A DNA stretch of 7,138 bases from Chitinophagaceae bacterium (GCA_947452875.1 CANGEZ010000099.1:1-7138), one strand, 5' to 3'. Positions 1-6,940 are shown, counted from the first letter of the stretch. A program made the numbers and translations. Notes: a model not told the origin generated them from the letters alone.

Positions 1-1285
1 ATTGAATTTTATCTGCATCTTTTGTTTCTAGGAATATGTTCAAATTATTCCCCTGATCAAACCATTTTGTTATTGGCTTGTAAGGGTTGTCTTCTTTCTC
101 TGCAGCCTTGTTTCTTTTTTTCTTGAGTGTTTCAGGATTTGGGAAGTAATTTGCGAATATGGTTCTGATGGCTTTTTCAACAAGATTATAAGCAACCTGA
201 TAGGGCCCTTCCTGTTCGCCTTCGTAAACCAATTCTACCTTTCCTGTAATCGAAGGAATAATGCCTGTTAAATCACTAATCCAAACCTGTGTATGAGCTT
301 CGTTATTGATGATCGCTCTTCTTTCTGCAGCACTTAATGCGTTCTCATAAGCAGAAATGGTAAGTCTCGCACTGACACCACTTTTTTTATCAACTAGTTC
401 CGAATTTCTAGCTTCAAATGAAACTTGTTCAATCAATCTGCTGATTAAATCACTCACTTGAATTTTATCCTGTTGTGATTTTATTTTATTGGCTTCCTGT
501 GCGGTAATGGAAAGTGATGTTTCAATCGACTTTGGATAATGAGTGAGAATCTGACTTTGAATCCTGTCTTTCAATGGCGTTACGATACTTCCTCTGTTCG
601 TGTAATCTTCGGGGTTAGCTGTGAATACAAATAAAATATCCAGTGGTAATCTTAATTTAAATCCTCTGATTTGCAAATCGCCTTCTTCCAAAATATTAAA
701 AAGCGACACTTGTATTCTTGCTTGTAAATCAGGCAATTCATTGATGACGAAAATGCTTCTGTTGCTTCGTGGAATGATGCCGTAATGCAATACTCTTTCA
801 TCAGCAAAACTGAGTTTTAAATTGGCTGCTTTGATGGGGTCGATGTCACCAATCAAATCAGCAACACTAACATCAGGAGTGGCAAGCTTTTCGCCATAAC
901 GTTGAGATTTATGCATCCATTCAATAGGAGTTTCATCACCTTTTTCATTAATCAAGTCTAAAGAATATCTTGAGATAGGGTGGTAAGGGTCGTCGTTGAT
1001 TTCTGAACCCGAAATTACAGGAATATAATCATCTAGTAAATCTGTCATTTGCCTTGCCATTCTTGTTTTTGCTTGGCCTCTCAATCCTAGAAATAAGATG
1101 TTGTGCTTACTTAATAGAGCCCTTTCTGTTTCAGGAATAACGGTGTCTTCATAACCCAAAATGCCAGGAAAAGGGTTTTCTTTTTTTGTAAGTTTTGAAA
1201 TGAGATTGTCTCTGATTTCATCCTTGATGGATTTTGAAACCCAGCCTGATTTTTTTAATGCGCCTAATGTTTTTATGTTGTTCAT
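1..1285 (-). CDS. MoxR/ChlI-like AAA+ ATPase (magnesium-chelatase-type), partial
   Basis: An open frame of 428 codons runs from ATG at 1285 to the left edge without a stop, so the C-terminus is missing. AAA+ motifs appear in order: Walker A GLRGQAKT (residues 67-74), a Walker B-like strand IFVINE (178-183), a sensor-1 region TANPEDYTNRG (222-232) and an arginine-finger-like KDR (239-241). A conserved-looking segment EKLATPDVSVADLIGDIDP lies near residues 131-149. The Walker B position has Asn-Glu instead of Asp-Glu; I recall NELPDL as usual in the Rv0958-type family, so this is probably a family trait. ATP-driven remodelling of a protein or metal-cofactor target together with the VWA partner encoded just upstream is inferred from ChlI/ChlD and RavA/ViaA. 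A true magnesium chelatase role is unlikely without a ChlH subunit or pigment genes nearby. The start is supported by a GGGGG stretch 5 nt upstream. Family assignment is firm; the substrate is unknown. Confidence 0.9.
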   Translation of the reverse strand, partial: MNNIKTLGALKKSGWVSKSIKDEIRDNLISKLTKKENPFPGILGYEDTVIPETERALLSKHNILFLGLRGQAKTRMARQMTDLLDDYIPVISGSEINDDPYHPISRYSLDLINEKGDETPIEWMHKSQRYGEKLATPDVSVADLIGDIDPIKAANLKLSFADERVLHYGIIPRSNRSIFVINELPDLQARIQVSLFNILEEGDLQIRGFKLRLPLDILFVFTANPEDYTNRGSIVTPLKDRIQSQILTHYPKSIETSLSITAQEANKIKSQQDKIQVSDLISRLIEQVSFEARNSELVDKKSGVSARLTISAYENALSAAERRAIINNEAHTQVWISDLTGIIPSITGKVELVYEGEQEGPYQVAYNLVEKAIRTIFANYFPNPETLKKKRNKAAEKEDNPYKPITKWFDQGNNLNIFLETKDADKIQ

Positions 1286-1290
1286 AATAG

Positions 1291-1298
1291 CCCCCTTT
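1291..1298 (-). promoter_or_regulatory. Shine-Dalgarno-like AAAGGGGG of the ATPase gene, inside a hairpin element
   Basis: In the minus-strand transcript AAAGGGGG ends 5 nt before the ATG at 1285, a proper distance for a ribosome-binding site. It is unusual because it forms one arm of the palindromic element at 1291-1317 and can pair with CCCCCTTT (1308-1315). Its use as a ribosome-binding site is inference; the match to AGGAGG is partial. Confidence 0.4.
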
Positions 1299-1317
1299 AA
1301 TTCCCCCAAAGGGGGAA
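1291..1317. repeat. GC-rich palindrome with two alternative hairpins
   Basis: TTCCCCC (1301-1307) and GGGGGAA (1311-1317) are perfect complements around a 3-nt AAA loop. In addition CCCCCTTT (1291-1298) is complementary to AAAGGGGG (1308-1315), with a 9-nt loop. The two pairings share bases and exclude each other. No U-tract follows on the minus strand, so it does not look like a terminator. Similar C5/G5 palindromes are, from memory, scattered between genes in Bacteroidota genomes, so this is probably one copy of a dispersed element. Confidence 0.6.
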
Positions 1318-1428
1318 GATGATTGTGTTATGTTAATGCCATCTCAATATCCCAATGGGTGAAACGGAATGAGTTTTATTTAGAAGTAAATATTTATTTA
1401 ATTAAATTATTTTAAATCGCTTTCAACT

Positions 1429-1463
1429 CCCCTCTCTTTTGGAGAGGGGTTGGGGGGAGAGGC
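1429..1463. repeat. GC-rich palindrome directly after the VWA gene
   Basis: CCCCTCTC (1429-1436) and GAGAGGGG (1442-1449) form a perfect 8-bp stem with a 5-nt loop. A G-rich tail with a second GAGAGG copy (1457-1462) extends to the base next to the VWA stop codon. In the direction of VWA transcription the hairpin is followed by AGTTGAAAGC rather than a run of T, so it is not a standard intrinsic terminator. It could protect the 3' end of the mRNA, attenuate read-through into the ATPase gene, or simply be a copy of the CCCCTCTCC-type repeat I recall from many Bacteroidota intergenic regions. The remaining spacer (1318-1428) is AT-rich and shows nothing else I can support. Confidence 0.6.
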
Positions 1464-2561
1464 CTAAATAATCGTCTTACTCTTCCCACTTTCAAAATCT
1501 CTAAAAATAAAAGCACCTAATTTATCTAATGAAGCAAAGAACGCTTTGCCGTTGTTTGTTTCTGTGAATTCCTGTACGAATTTTTGCAAGTAAGGATCAC
1601 TGGCAATCATGAAAGTAGTGATCGGTATTTTTAATTTCTTGCATTGTGCCGCTAGATTTAAACAACGGTTCAATATTTTCCTATCGATGCCAAAACTATT
1701 TTTATAATAATTCTTTCCCTCTTTCAAACAAGTGGGTTTGCCATCGGTAATCATGAAAATCTGTTTGTTGGGATTTCTTCTTTTTCTCAACACTTCCATA
1801 GCCAATTCTAATCCTGCAACGGTATTGGTATGATAGGGTCCAACTTGAAGATAAGGCAGGTCCTTGATTTCAATCATCCAAGCGTCGTTACCAAAAACTA
1901 AAATATCTAATGTGTCTTTCGGATATTTTGTTTTTATCAATTCACTCAATGCCATCGCCACTTTTTTTGCAGGGGTGATTCTGTCTTCACCATAAAGAAT
2001 CATAGAGTGCGAGATGTCGATCATTAATACAGTTGAAGTCTGTGCTTTAAAATCTGTTTCTCTGATTTCTAAATCATCCTCATGCATGCTAAAACTATCT
2101 ATACCGTGATTTACCTGTGCGTTTCGAATGGAAGAAGTGAAATCAATTTGCTCCATAGTATCTCCAAATTGAAATGGTCGGGTTTCAGGATTGATTTCAT
2201 CGCCGTTGCCCGACTTAAAAGTTTGATGATTTCCTTTTTTTGTTTTTTTGATTTTTCCGAAAATTTCTTCCAGACTTTTCTTTCGAATACTTTGTTCAGT
2301 TTTAGAAGTGATTTTTATTTCTCCTGTCTGATTGTTTTCATCGATGTAGCCTTTGGATTTTAAATCATCAATAAAATCACCGATGCCGTATTCGTCATCT
2401 GTTAATTTGTATTCTTTATCTAATTCTGTTAACCATTGAATGGCTTCGTTGAAATCGCCACTGGTGTAGGTGAGCAATTGGGTAAATAATTCAAACAGCT
2501 TTTCGAAATTGCTTTTTGAATTAACTTGAGGGTTATATTTTGAAAAATGAAAACTACGCAT
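1464..2561 (-). CDS. VWA-domain protein, partner of the AAA+ ATPase
   Basis: This 365-residue protein has a C-terminal von Willebrand factor A domain from about residue 175 to the end. All three MIDAS elements are present: DISHS (182-186), the TNT threonines (245-247) and TDG (272-274), so metal-dependent ligand binding should be intact. The N-terminal 80 residues are predicted helical and acidic. A Lys-rich linker (about 86-122) and a segment RPFQFGDTMEQIDF (128-141) precede the VWA domain. There is no signal peptide or membrane segment, so it is probably cytoplasmic. The frame stays open to a TTG at 2591, but ATG at 2561 is preferred; neither has a clear Shine-Dalgarno site. The AAA+ ATPase gene follows after 178 bp on the same strand, matching the usual MoxR/VWA arrangement and resembling Rv0959 beside Rv0958. 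Its expected role is adaptor or target binder for the ATPase. The specific function is unknown. Confidence 0.9.
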   Translation of the reverse strand: MRSFHFSKYNPQVNSKSNFEKLFELFTQLLTYTSGDFNEAIQWLTELDKEYKLTDDEYGIGDFIDDLKSKGYIDENNQTGEIKITSKTEQSIRKKSLEEIFGKIKKTKKGNHQTFKSGNGDEINPETRPFQFGDTMEQIDFTSSIRNAQVNHGIDSFSMHEDDLEIRETDFKAQTSTVLMIDISHSMILYGEDRITPAKKVAMALSELIKTKYPKDTLDILVFGNDAWMIEIKDLPYLQVGPYHTNTVAGLELAMEVLRKRRNPNKQIFMITDGKPTCLKEGKNYYKNSFGIDRKILNRCLNLAAQCKKLKIPITTFMIASDPYLQKFVQEFTETNNGKAFFASLDKLGAFIFRDFESGKSKTII

Positions 2562-2614
2562 GGTTGTATACTTACACAAGTTATAAAACAAATAACTCTT
2601 ACTAAAGTTTAAAT

Positions 2615-2650
2615 AAAAAAAGAGGTTGTCCTTGAACAGGAGACAACCTC
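2615..2650 (-). terminator. Rho-independent terminator of the DUF2723 gene
   Basis: On the minus strand a perfect 9-bp stem GAGGTTGTC/GACAACCTC (2642-2650 with 2622-2630) with an 11-nt loop is followed directly by seven T (2621-2615). It begins 22 nt after the DUF2723 stop codon and ends 53 nt before the VWA start, so it should separate these two transcripts. On the plus strand the stem is followed by A then five T, but no plus-strand gene ends here. Confidence 0.88.
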
Positions 2651-2672
2651 ATTTTTATATTATTTTATACAA

Positions 2673-5600
2673 TTAAGGCTTAGCTGTATCCGTATTACTT
2701 ACCATTTTTTTGATTTGAGGGTAAGAATAACTGCTATCTTTCATTTTGTTCATCAATTTTTCTTGTTCTTCTCTTCTTTTGAACTCTTCATGAATTTGGG
2801 AGATACCCGTTAATAAGCCATTGTTTTTATCTTCTTCAGATGATAAAGCTTCTCTTTTGCCATCAGGTAAGCCTTGATAATAAGCAGCTTGTTGTTGCAT
2901 ATCCTTAGTTAAAGACTTTTCGATTTTTGATATTAACGCAGTGTCTCCAGCTTTATAAGAAGAGTAAAGCATTTGCATTGAAATTTGATTTTGCTGTTGA
3001 AAGCGACCTGCCATGCCATATGGAATGTTTTCCTGGTCCATCATGGAATCGCATCTGTTCAACAATTTCTTTGCATCTTCTTTTCTTCCCGCATCTGCTA
3101 AAGCTCCTGCTGATTGTGCATAAGCCAAACGAATGCTGTTTAAATGTCTGCGATTTTCCTCATCAAAATAAACACCTTTTGTTTGTGCATTTCCTGAAGC
3201 AAATTTTTCTTTATCCAACATGTTTTTTACTACCCAATCTTGATTTACGCCACCATTGTCAATCGGTACCAAACGGTAAGTCATACCATCTTGACGGAGG
3301 TATTTTTGGAATCCCAATTCATCATAAGGAGAAGTGAAATAAATTGGACGCTTCCATTTGTTGGCAGCAATAATATTTAGAATAGCAGCATCATTTTTAT
3401 AGATGTAATTTTTATCTATTTTAAATCTCAATGAATCAACAACAGCATCATTTGCATTCACGGTGCCATTTTGTTTAACCATATTAATATCAACAGGCAC
3501 AGATACCATTTGAGAAGGGAAGGTGTTCATAATTTCGCCTTCGTTAACTATCGCACCTTTTGCAGGGTCATCAGAACCAGCGTAATCTTTCATCATGGTA
3601 TATAAATCCATGAATTGATTTGGGTTGCCTGCTGGACTATATCTTACTACGTCTCTTGTTGAGCCTTCGATTTGCGAAGCCGACCAAATCGGATCAATCG
3701 GGTCGCTTTGGTTTACTTTATATCTCAGTTCATTAATGTACCAGTCTGTACCCAACAAACTGCTGTTGATCACGCGAACGTCTGTACGAATGCCTTCAAC
3801 TTCTTGAGCATACCACAATGGGTAAGTATCGTTATCTCCAAACGAAATAAGTATCGCATTAGGTGCACAGCTTTCTAAATAATCTTTTGCTAAGTCTCTA
3901 GCTAGTAATTTCTGACTTCTGTCATGGTCATCCCATTCTTGATTTGCCATTATTACAGGTACAGCCAAAAGACAAACTAACGCAGCTGCATAGCCGCCTA
4001 ATTGATTATTTTTAAGTAATCCGGAAAGCAAATCTCTGATGTACAAAACACCTAATCCAATCCATATGGCAAATGCATAGAAGGAACCTACATAGGCGTA
4101 GTCACGCTCACGTGGCTGGTTACCCGCTTGATTCAAATAAAGGCAAATGGCAATGCCTGTAAAGAAAAATAGGAGTCCTGTGATTAATGCATCTTTTTTG
4201 TCTTTTTTATATTGATAAATAATCCCCAATATGCCTAGTATAAAAGGAAGCATATACAGCTTGTTATTGGCTTTGTTATTTTTAAGGGTGTCAGGTAAAG
4301 TTTCTTGATCGCCCAAACGCATGTTGTCGTAGAAACCGATTCCTGTTTTCCAGTTGCCGTCTCTTACATTACTCATGTTTGTACCTTGAATATCATTTTG
4401 TTTTCCTGAAAAATTCCACATGAAATATCTCCAGTACATCCAGTTGATTTGATAGTCGAAAAAGAAACCAATATTTTCAGACATAGTAGGGGCGCGCTCA
4501 TATGAGCCATCTTGGTTTTTCCCTATTCCAGCCCAACTAGCATAATAGTCTGCATGGCCTTGATCGTTGCTTTGATCCCACATGCGAGGGAAAATATGTT
4601 TGTCGGCATCAGCGTATACGTATTGAACTTTTCTGCCATTTTTTTCATATTTGCCGTTTGATTTGATATAAGTCTCCTCTGTCTTTGCTTCCTGAATTTG
4701 AGCAGTAAAATCCTGTCCATATAAAATAGGCCAATCACCATATTGTTCACGGCTAACATAACCTACCAAACTCACGGGGTTGTCAACATTAAACATATCC
4801 ACACTTGGATCGGCAGAGCTTCTAACCATGGTAGTGAAATATGTGGAAAATCCTAACATCATAAAACCAAAACTCCACAACCCTAGTTTCAAAAAGTTCC
4901 AGTCTCTGTTTTTTGCAATTCTTAATCCGAAAAATACGAGTACACCTAGCAATACAAAGAAAAATGCAAAGCCAGTAAAGAATGGCATTCCAAAGCTGTT
5001 TACAAAAAGAATATCCATGTTTCCAGCTCCTTTGATGCTCCATTGAATTACTGCTTTTTGAACCAATCCAGTAATGATACAACCAATAAGGAATGCAAAG
5101 AAAGTGCCCCATGGTGTTGAATTGTATCTCTTGAAATAATAGATAATAACAATTGCAGGAATCGTCAATAAATTCAACAAGTGGACACCAATTGACAAAC
5201 CCATTAGATAAAAAATAAGAATGATCCATCTATCGGCCTTGGTGAAATGACCTTTGATACCTTGTTCTTGTTCTTCGGTAACGGCTTGCTCCCATTTTAC
5301 CATCGCCCAAAATACTATAGCAGTAAAGAAAGAGGATAAAGCATATACTTCACCTTCAACAGCACTGTACCAAAAAGAATCAGAAAAAGTGTAAGCCAAT
5401 GCGCCAACAACACCCGCAGACATGATGGCAAAAATATTTCCAGCGGTAAGTTCATCTTGATTTTTCATCACTATTTTACGTGCAAAGTGAGTGATGGTCC
5501 AAAACAAAAACAATATGGTAAAACCACTAGCCAATGCGCTCATGGTGTTTATTCCTGTAGCCGCATGGTGAGGGTCGAATGGAATCATGAAAAGTCGACC

Positions 5601-5777
5601 AATGAGTACAAATAATGGAGCCCCAGGAGGGTGGGGAATCTGTAATTTGTAAGCACTGGAAGCAAATTCGCCGCAATCCCATAAGCTGCCGGTAGCTTCC
5701 ATAGTCATTAAATAAACGGCACAAGCAATTAGGCAAACTGCCCAGCCTGTGATGTTGTTAATCTTTTTGTAGTTCAT
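2673..5777 (-). CDS. DUF2723 membrane protein, putative protein O-mannosyltransferase-type glycosyltransferase
   Basis: A 1034-residue protein recognised as DUF2723 by its N-terminus: one membrane helix (about 10-27), then a loop with SLWDCGEFASSAYKL (31-45) and PHPPGAP (48-54). D34 and E37 in this first outer loop sit where GT-C enzymes keep their catalytic acid. About 12 hydrophobic segments follow: near 77-95, 113-130, 145-161, 183-215 (possibly two), 223-245, 266-286, 298-316, 508-522, 530-547, 560-580 and 592-612. A soluble loop of roughly 190 residues (317-505) and a C-terminal domain of about 420 residues (613-1034) probably face the periplasm. The latter starts with a GDNDTYPLWY motif (647-656) and has a TPR-like helical stretch (about 877-911). 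The family is linked to protein O-glycosylation in Bacteroidota from a lipid-linked sugar; I recall CAZy GT117. Donor and acceptor here are inference. Full length, no frameshift, ATG start with no Shine-Dalgarno site. Confidence 0.92.
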   Translation of the reverse strand: MNYKKINNITGWAVCLIACAVYLMTMEATGSLWDCGEFASSAYKLQIPHPPGAPLFVLIGRLFMIPFDPHHAATGINTMSALASGFTILFLFWTITHFARKIVMKNQDELTAGNIFAIMSAGVVGALAYTFSDSFWYSAVEGEVYALSSFFTAIVFWAMVKWEQAVTEEQEQGIKGHFTKADRWIILIFYLMGLSIGVHLLNLLTIPAIVIIYYFKRYNSTPWGTFFAFLIGCIITGLVQKAVIQWSIKGAGNMDILFVNSFGMPFFTGFAFFFVLLGVLVFFGLRIAKNRDWNFLKLGLWSFGFMMLGFSTYFTTMVRSSADPSVDMFNVDNPVSLVGYVSREQYGDWPILYGQDFTAQIQEAKTEETYIKSNGKYEKNGRKVQYVYADADKHIFPRMWDQSNDQGHADYYASWAGIGKNQDGSYERAPTMSENIGFFFDYQINWMYWRYFMWNFSGKQNDIQGTNMSNVRDGNWKTGIGFYDNMRLGDQETLPDTLKNNKANNKLYMLPFILGILGIIYQYKKDKKDALITGLLFFFTGIAICLYLNQAGNQPRERDYAYVGSFYAFAIWIGLGVLYIRDLLSGLLKNNQLGGYAAALVCLLAVPVIMANQEWDDHDRSQKLLARDLAKDYLESCAPNAILISFGDNDTYPLWYAQEVEGIRTDVRVINSSLLGTDWYINELRYKVNQSDPIDPIWSASQIEGSTRDVVRYSPAGNPNQFMDLYTMMKDYAGSDDPAKGAIVNEGEIMNTFPSQMVSVPVDINMVKQNGTVNANDAVVDSLRFKIDKNYIYKNDAAILNIIAANKWKRPIYFTSPYDELGFQKYLRQDGMTYRLVPIDNGGVNQDWVVKNMLDKEKFASGNAQTKGVYFDEENRRHLNSIRLAYAQSAGALADAGRKEDAKKLLNRCDSMMDQENIPYGMAGRFQQQNQISMQMLYSSYKAGDTALISKIEKSLTKDMQQQAAYYQGLPDGKREALSSEEDKNNGLLTGISQIHEEFKRREEQEKLMNKMKDSSYSYPQIKKMVSNTDTAKP

Positions 5778-5797
5778 ACGTATTATTTATAAGTGGG

Positions 5798-5805
5798 CAA
5801 ATATA
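5798..5805 (-). promoter_or_regulatory. Predicted Bacteroidota -7 box (TATATTTG) of the DUF2723 gene
   Basis: TATATTTG on the minus strand matches the TAnnTTTG consensus of the Bacteroidota housekeeping sigma factor exactly. It ends 20 nt before the ATG at 5777, giving a short predicted leader of about 14 nt. I see no good TTTG -33 element about 19 nt upstream, so the call rests on one box. Confidence 0.5.
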
Positions 5806-5844
5806 CTTATGTTTAGTTTTATTTGGACATGGCAGGGGAATATT

Positions 5845-5943
5845 AAAAAGTAAAAAAGTGAAAAATAAAAAAAATGATAGGCTGGATAAGCTGGATAGGC
5901 TAAATAGTTTCAAAGGTTCAATATGTTCAATTGGTTCAAAAGG
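5845..5943. repeat. Degenerate 9-bp-period tandem array between divergent genes
   Basis: Read in 9-nt steps the sequence gives aaaaagtaa, aaaagtgaa, aaataaaaa, aaatgatag, gctggataa, gctggatag, gctaaatag, tttcaaagg, ttcaatatg, ttcaattgg, ttcaaaagg. Neighbouring units resemble each other and drift in composition, with the phase kept over 11 units. The first units are close to plain A-rich sequence, so periodicity is most convincing from 5872 onward. It lies upstream of both predicted promoters and codes for nothing I can support. Confidence 0.6.
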
Positions 5944-5993
5944 TTTGTTTCTGAATAAAATGTAAACTCTTGAACATATTGAACCTTTGAAAC
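5907..5993. repeat. Perfect 24-bp-arm inverted repeat
   Basis: The arms at 5907-5930 and 5970-5993 are perfect reverse complements separated by 39 bp. A second, offset inverted repeat pairs GTTCAAAAGGTTT (5934-5946) with 5990-6002, so the right flank holds a reversed copy of most of the left TTCAA-type units. The right side again shows 9-nt units from 5970: ttgaacata, ttgaacctt, tgaaacctt, ttgaacaaa. It lies upstream of both predicted promoters, so a transcription terminator role is unlikely. A cruciform, a regulator-binding site or an inverted duplication of a repeat array are the options. Confidence 0.85.
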
Positions 5994-6041
5994 CTTTTGA
6001 ACAAACAATTACTCCTGCAAAAAAAAATAAACCTAACCTGC

Positions 6042-6049
6042 TACCTTTG
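6042..6049 (+). promoter_or_regulatory. Predicted Bacteroidota -7 box (TACCTTTG) of the EamA gene
   Basis: TACCTTTG matches the TAnnTTTG consensus exactly and ends 6 nt before the ATG at 6056. The expected transcription start would fall on or right beside the start codon, giving a leaderless or nearly leaderless mRNA. No TTTG element is seen at the usual -33 spacing. Confidence 0.5.
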
Positions 6050-6055
6050 TCCTCA

Positions 6056-6940
6056 ATGAAAAAAGCGTTCATCCAACTTCACACTGCAGTTTTTTTGGCT
6101 GGTTTTACTGCAATTTTAGGAAAGCTGATTGAATTGAACGAAGGCTTGTTAGTTTGGTATCGTTTAATCATTTCAGCTATTATCATTGCAGTAATCAGTT
6201 ATTTTAAAGGTGAGCTACAAGGTATTCGGCGAAGGGATTTCTTTCGGATTTCAAGAGTAGGGCTAATACTTGCATTGCATTGGGTCACTTTTTATGGAAG
6301 TGTGAAATATGCAAATGCTTCTGTTGCGGTAGTTTGTATTTCGGGAGCAGGTTTTTTTTCAGCGTTGCTAGAGCCGATTATATTGAATAAGAAAATTGTG
6401 GTGGTAGAATTGATTTTGGGCTTACTTGCTATTATAGGTATCTATATTATTTTTGATTTTCATCCACAATATCAAGTGGGTATTATTTTCGGGGTCATCT
6501 CTGCATTTGGCAGTGCGTTATTTCCAATTTACAACAAAAGATTGTTGAATGATTTTTCTGCCGAAACATTGATTCTGTTTGAGTTTGCAGGAGGATTATT
6601 ATTGCTCAGTTGCTTCTTGCCTTTTTATTTCATGAAGTTCAGTCCGGCCTATTTTTGGCCTTCAGGAACAGACTGGATTTGGCTTTTGATATTGAGTGTT
6701 TTTTGTACCGTTATCGCCTTTGATTTGCAATTGCAATCTTTGAAAAAAATATCAGCATTTACTCAAAATCTGACTTACAATCTCGAGCCTGTTTATGGTG
6801 TATTATTGGCTTTTTTTATTTTTAAAGAGCACAATATGCTAAGTGTTCATTTTTACATAGGCGTTGGATTTATCGTATTAGCAGTATTGCTTCAAATGGT
6901 AAGGATAATCTTAAGCCCAGCAAGAATTAAAGGAAATTAA
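6056..6940 (+). CDS. EamA-family (DMT superfamily) membrane transporter
   Basis: A 294-residue protein with ten predicted membrane helices (near 5-22, 31-49, 66-81, 86-106, 115-134, 141-157, 171-193, 207-225, 234-255 and 264-285) and short loops, the size and layout of EamA transporters. The internal duplication shows in a LEP motif at equivalent places in each half: LEPII (105-109) and LEPV (243-246), each inside the fourth helix of its half. A basic loop (GIRRRDFFR, 56-64) suits the positive-inside rule. Members export or import small metabolites such as amino acids or nucleobases; the substrate cannot be told from sequence. The frame is open upstream to a TTG at 5987, but that start falls inside the inverted repeat and would add a hydrophilic tail absent from the family, so ATG 6056 is chosen. 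Its 3' end overlaps the convergent OsmC gene by 14 bp with no terminator between. Confidence 0.88.
   Translation: MKKAFIQLHTAVFLAGFTAILGKLIELNEGLLVWYRLIISAIIIAVISYFKGELQGIRRRDFFRISRVGLILALHWVTFYGSVKYANASVAVVCISGAGFFSALLEPIILNKKIVVVELILGLLAIIGIYIIFDFHPQYQVGIIFGVISAFGSALFPIYNKRLLNDFSAETLILFEFAGGLLLLSCFLPFYFMKFSPAYFWPSGTDWIWLLILSVFCTVIAFDLQLQSLKKISAFTQNLTYNLEPVYGVLLAFFIFKEHNMLSVHFYIGVGFIVLAVLLQMVRIILSPARIKGN

Noticed and set aside
2562..2591. Ten-residue upstream extension of the VWA protein to TTG 2591
   Set aside because: No ribosome-binding site precedes it and an ATG follows at 2561 that gives a more typical N-terminus.
2927..3337. Plus-strand open frame of 136 codons inside the DUF2723 gene
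   Set aside because: It is antisense to a well-supported long gene, has no recognisable domain, and its amino-acid make-up is that of a shadow frame. The same holds for the other short frames at 2082-2363, 3625-3878, 4523-4759, 4780-5046, 4822-5229 and 5527-5736.
5907..5993. Bidirectional terminator
   Set aside because: The two flanking genes are divergent and start away from the repeat, so no transcript is expected to end here, and there is no clear T-run after the arms.
5845..6005. A CRISPR array, because of short regular repeats
   Set aside because: Units are 9 bp, degenerate and contiguous with no spacers; no cas gene is nearby.
5987..6055. N-terminal extension of the EamA protein starting at TTG 5987
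   Set aside because: The start lies in the inverted-repeat arm, the added 23 residues are hydrophilic and atypical, and a perfect -7 box sits inside the extension just before ATG 6056.
5758..6072. A 104-codon minus-strand open frame overlapping the repeat region
   Set aside because: It is open mainly because the 9-bp repeats preserve frame. Its protein is low-complexity Ser/Leu/Phe, it overlaps the start of the EamA gene and it resembles no family I know.
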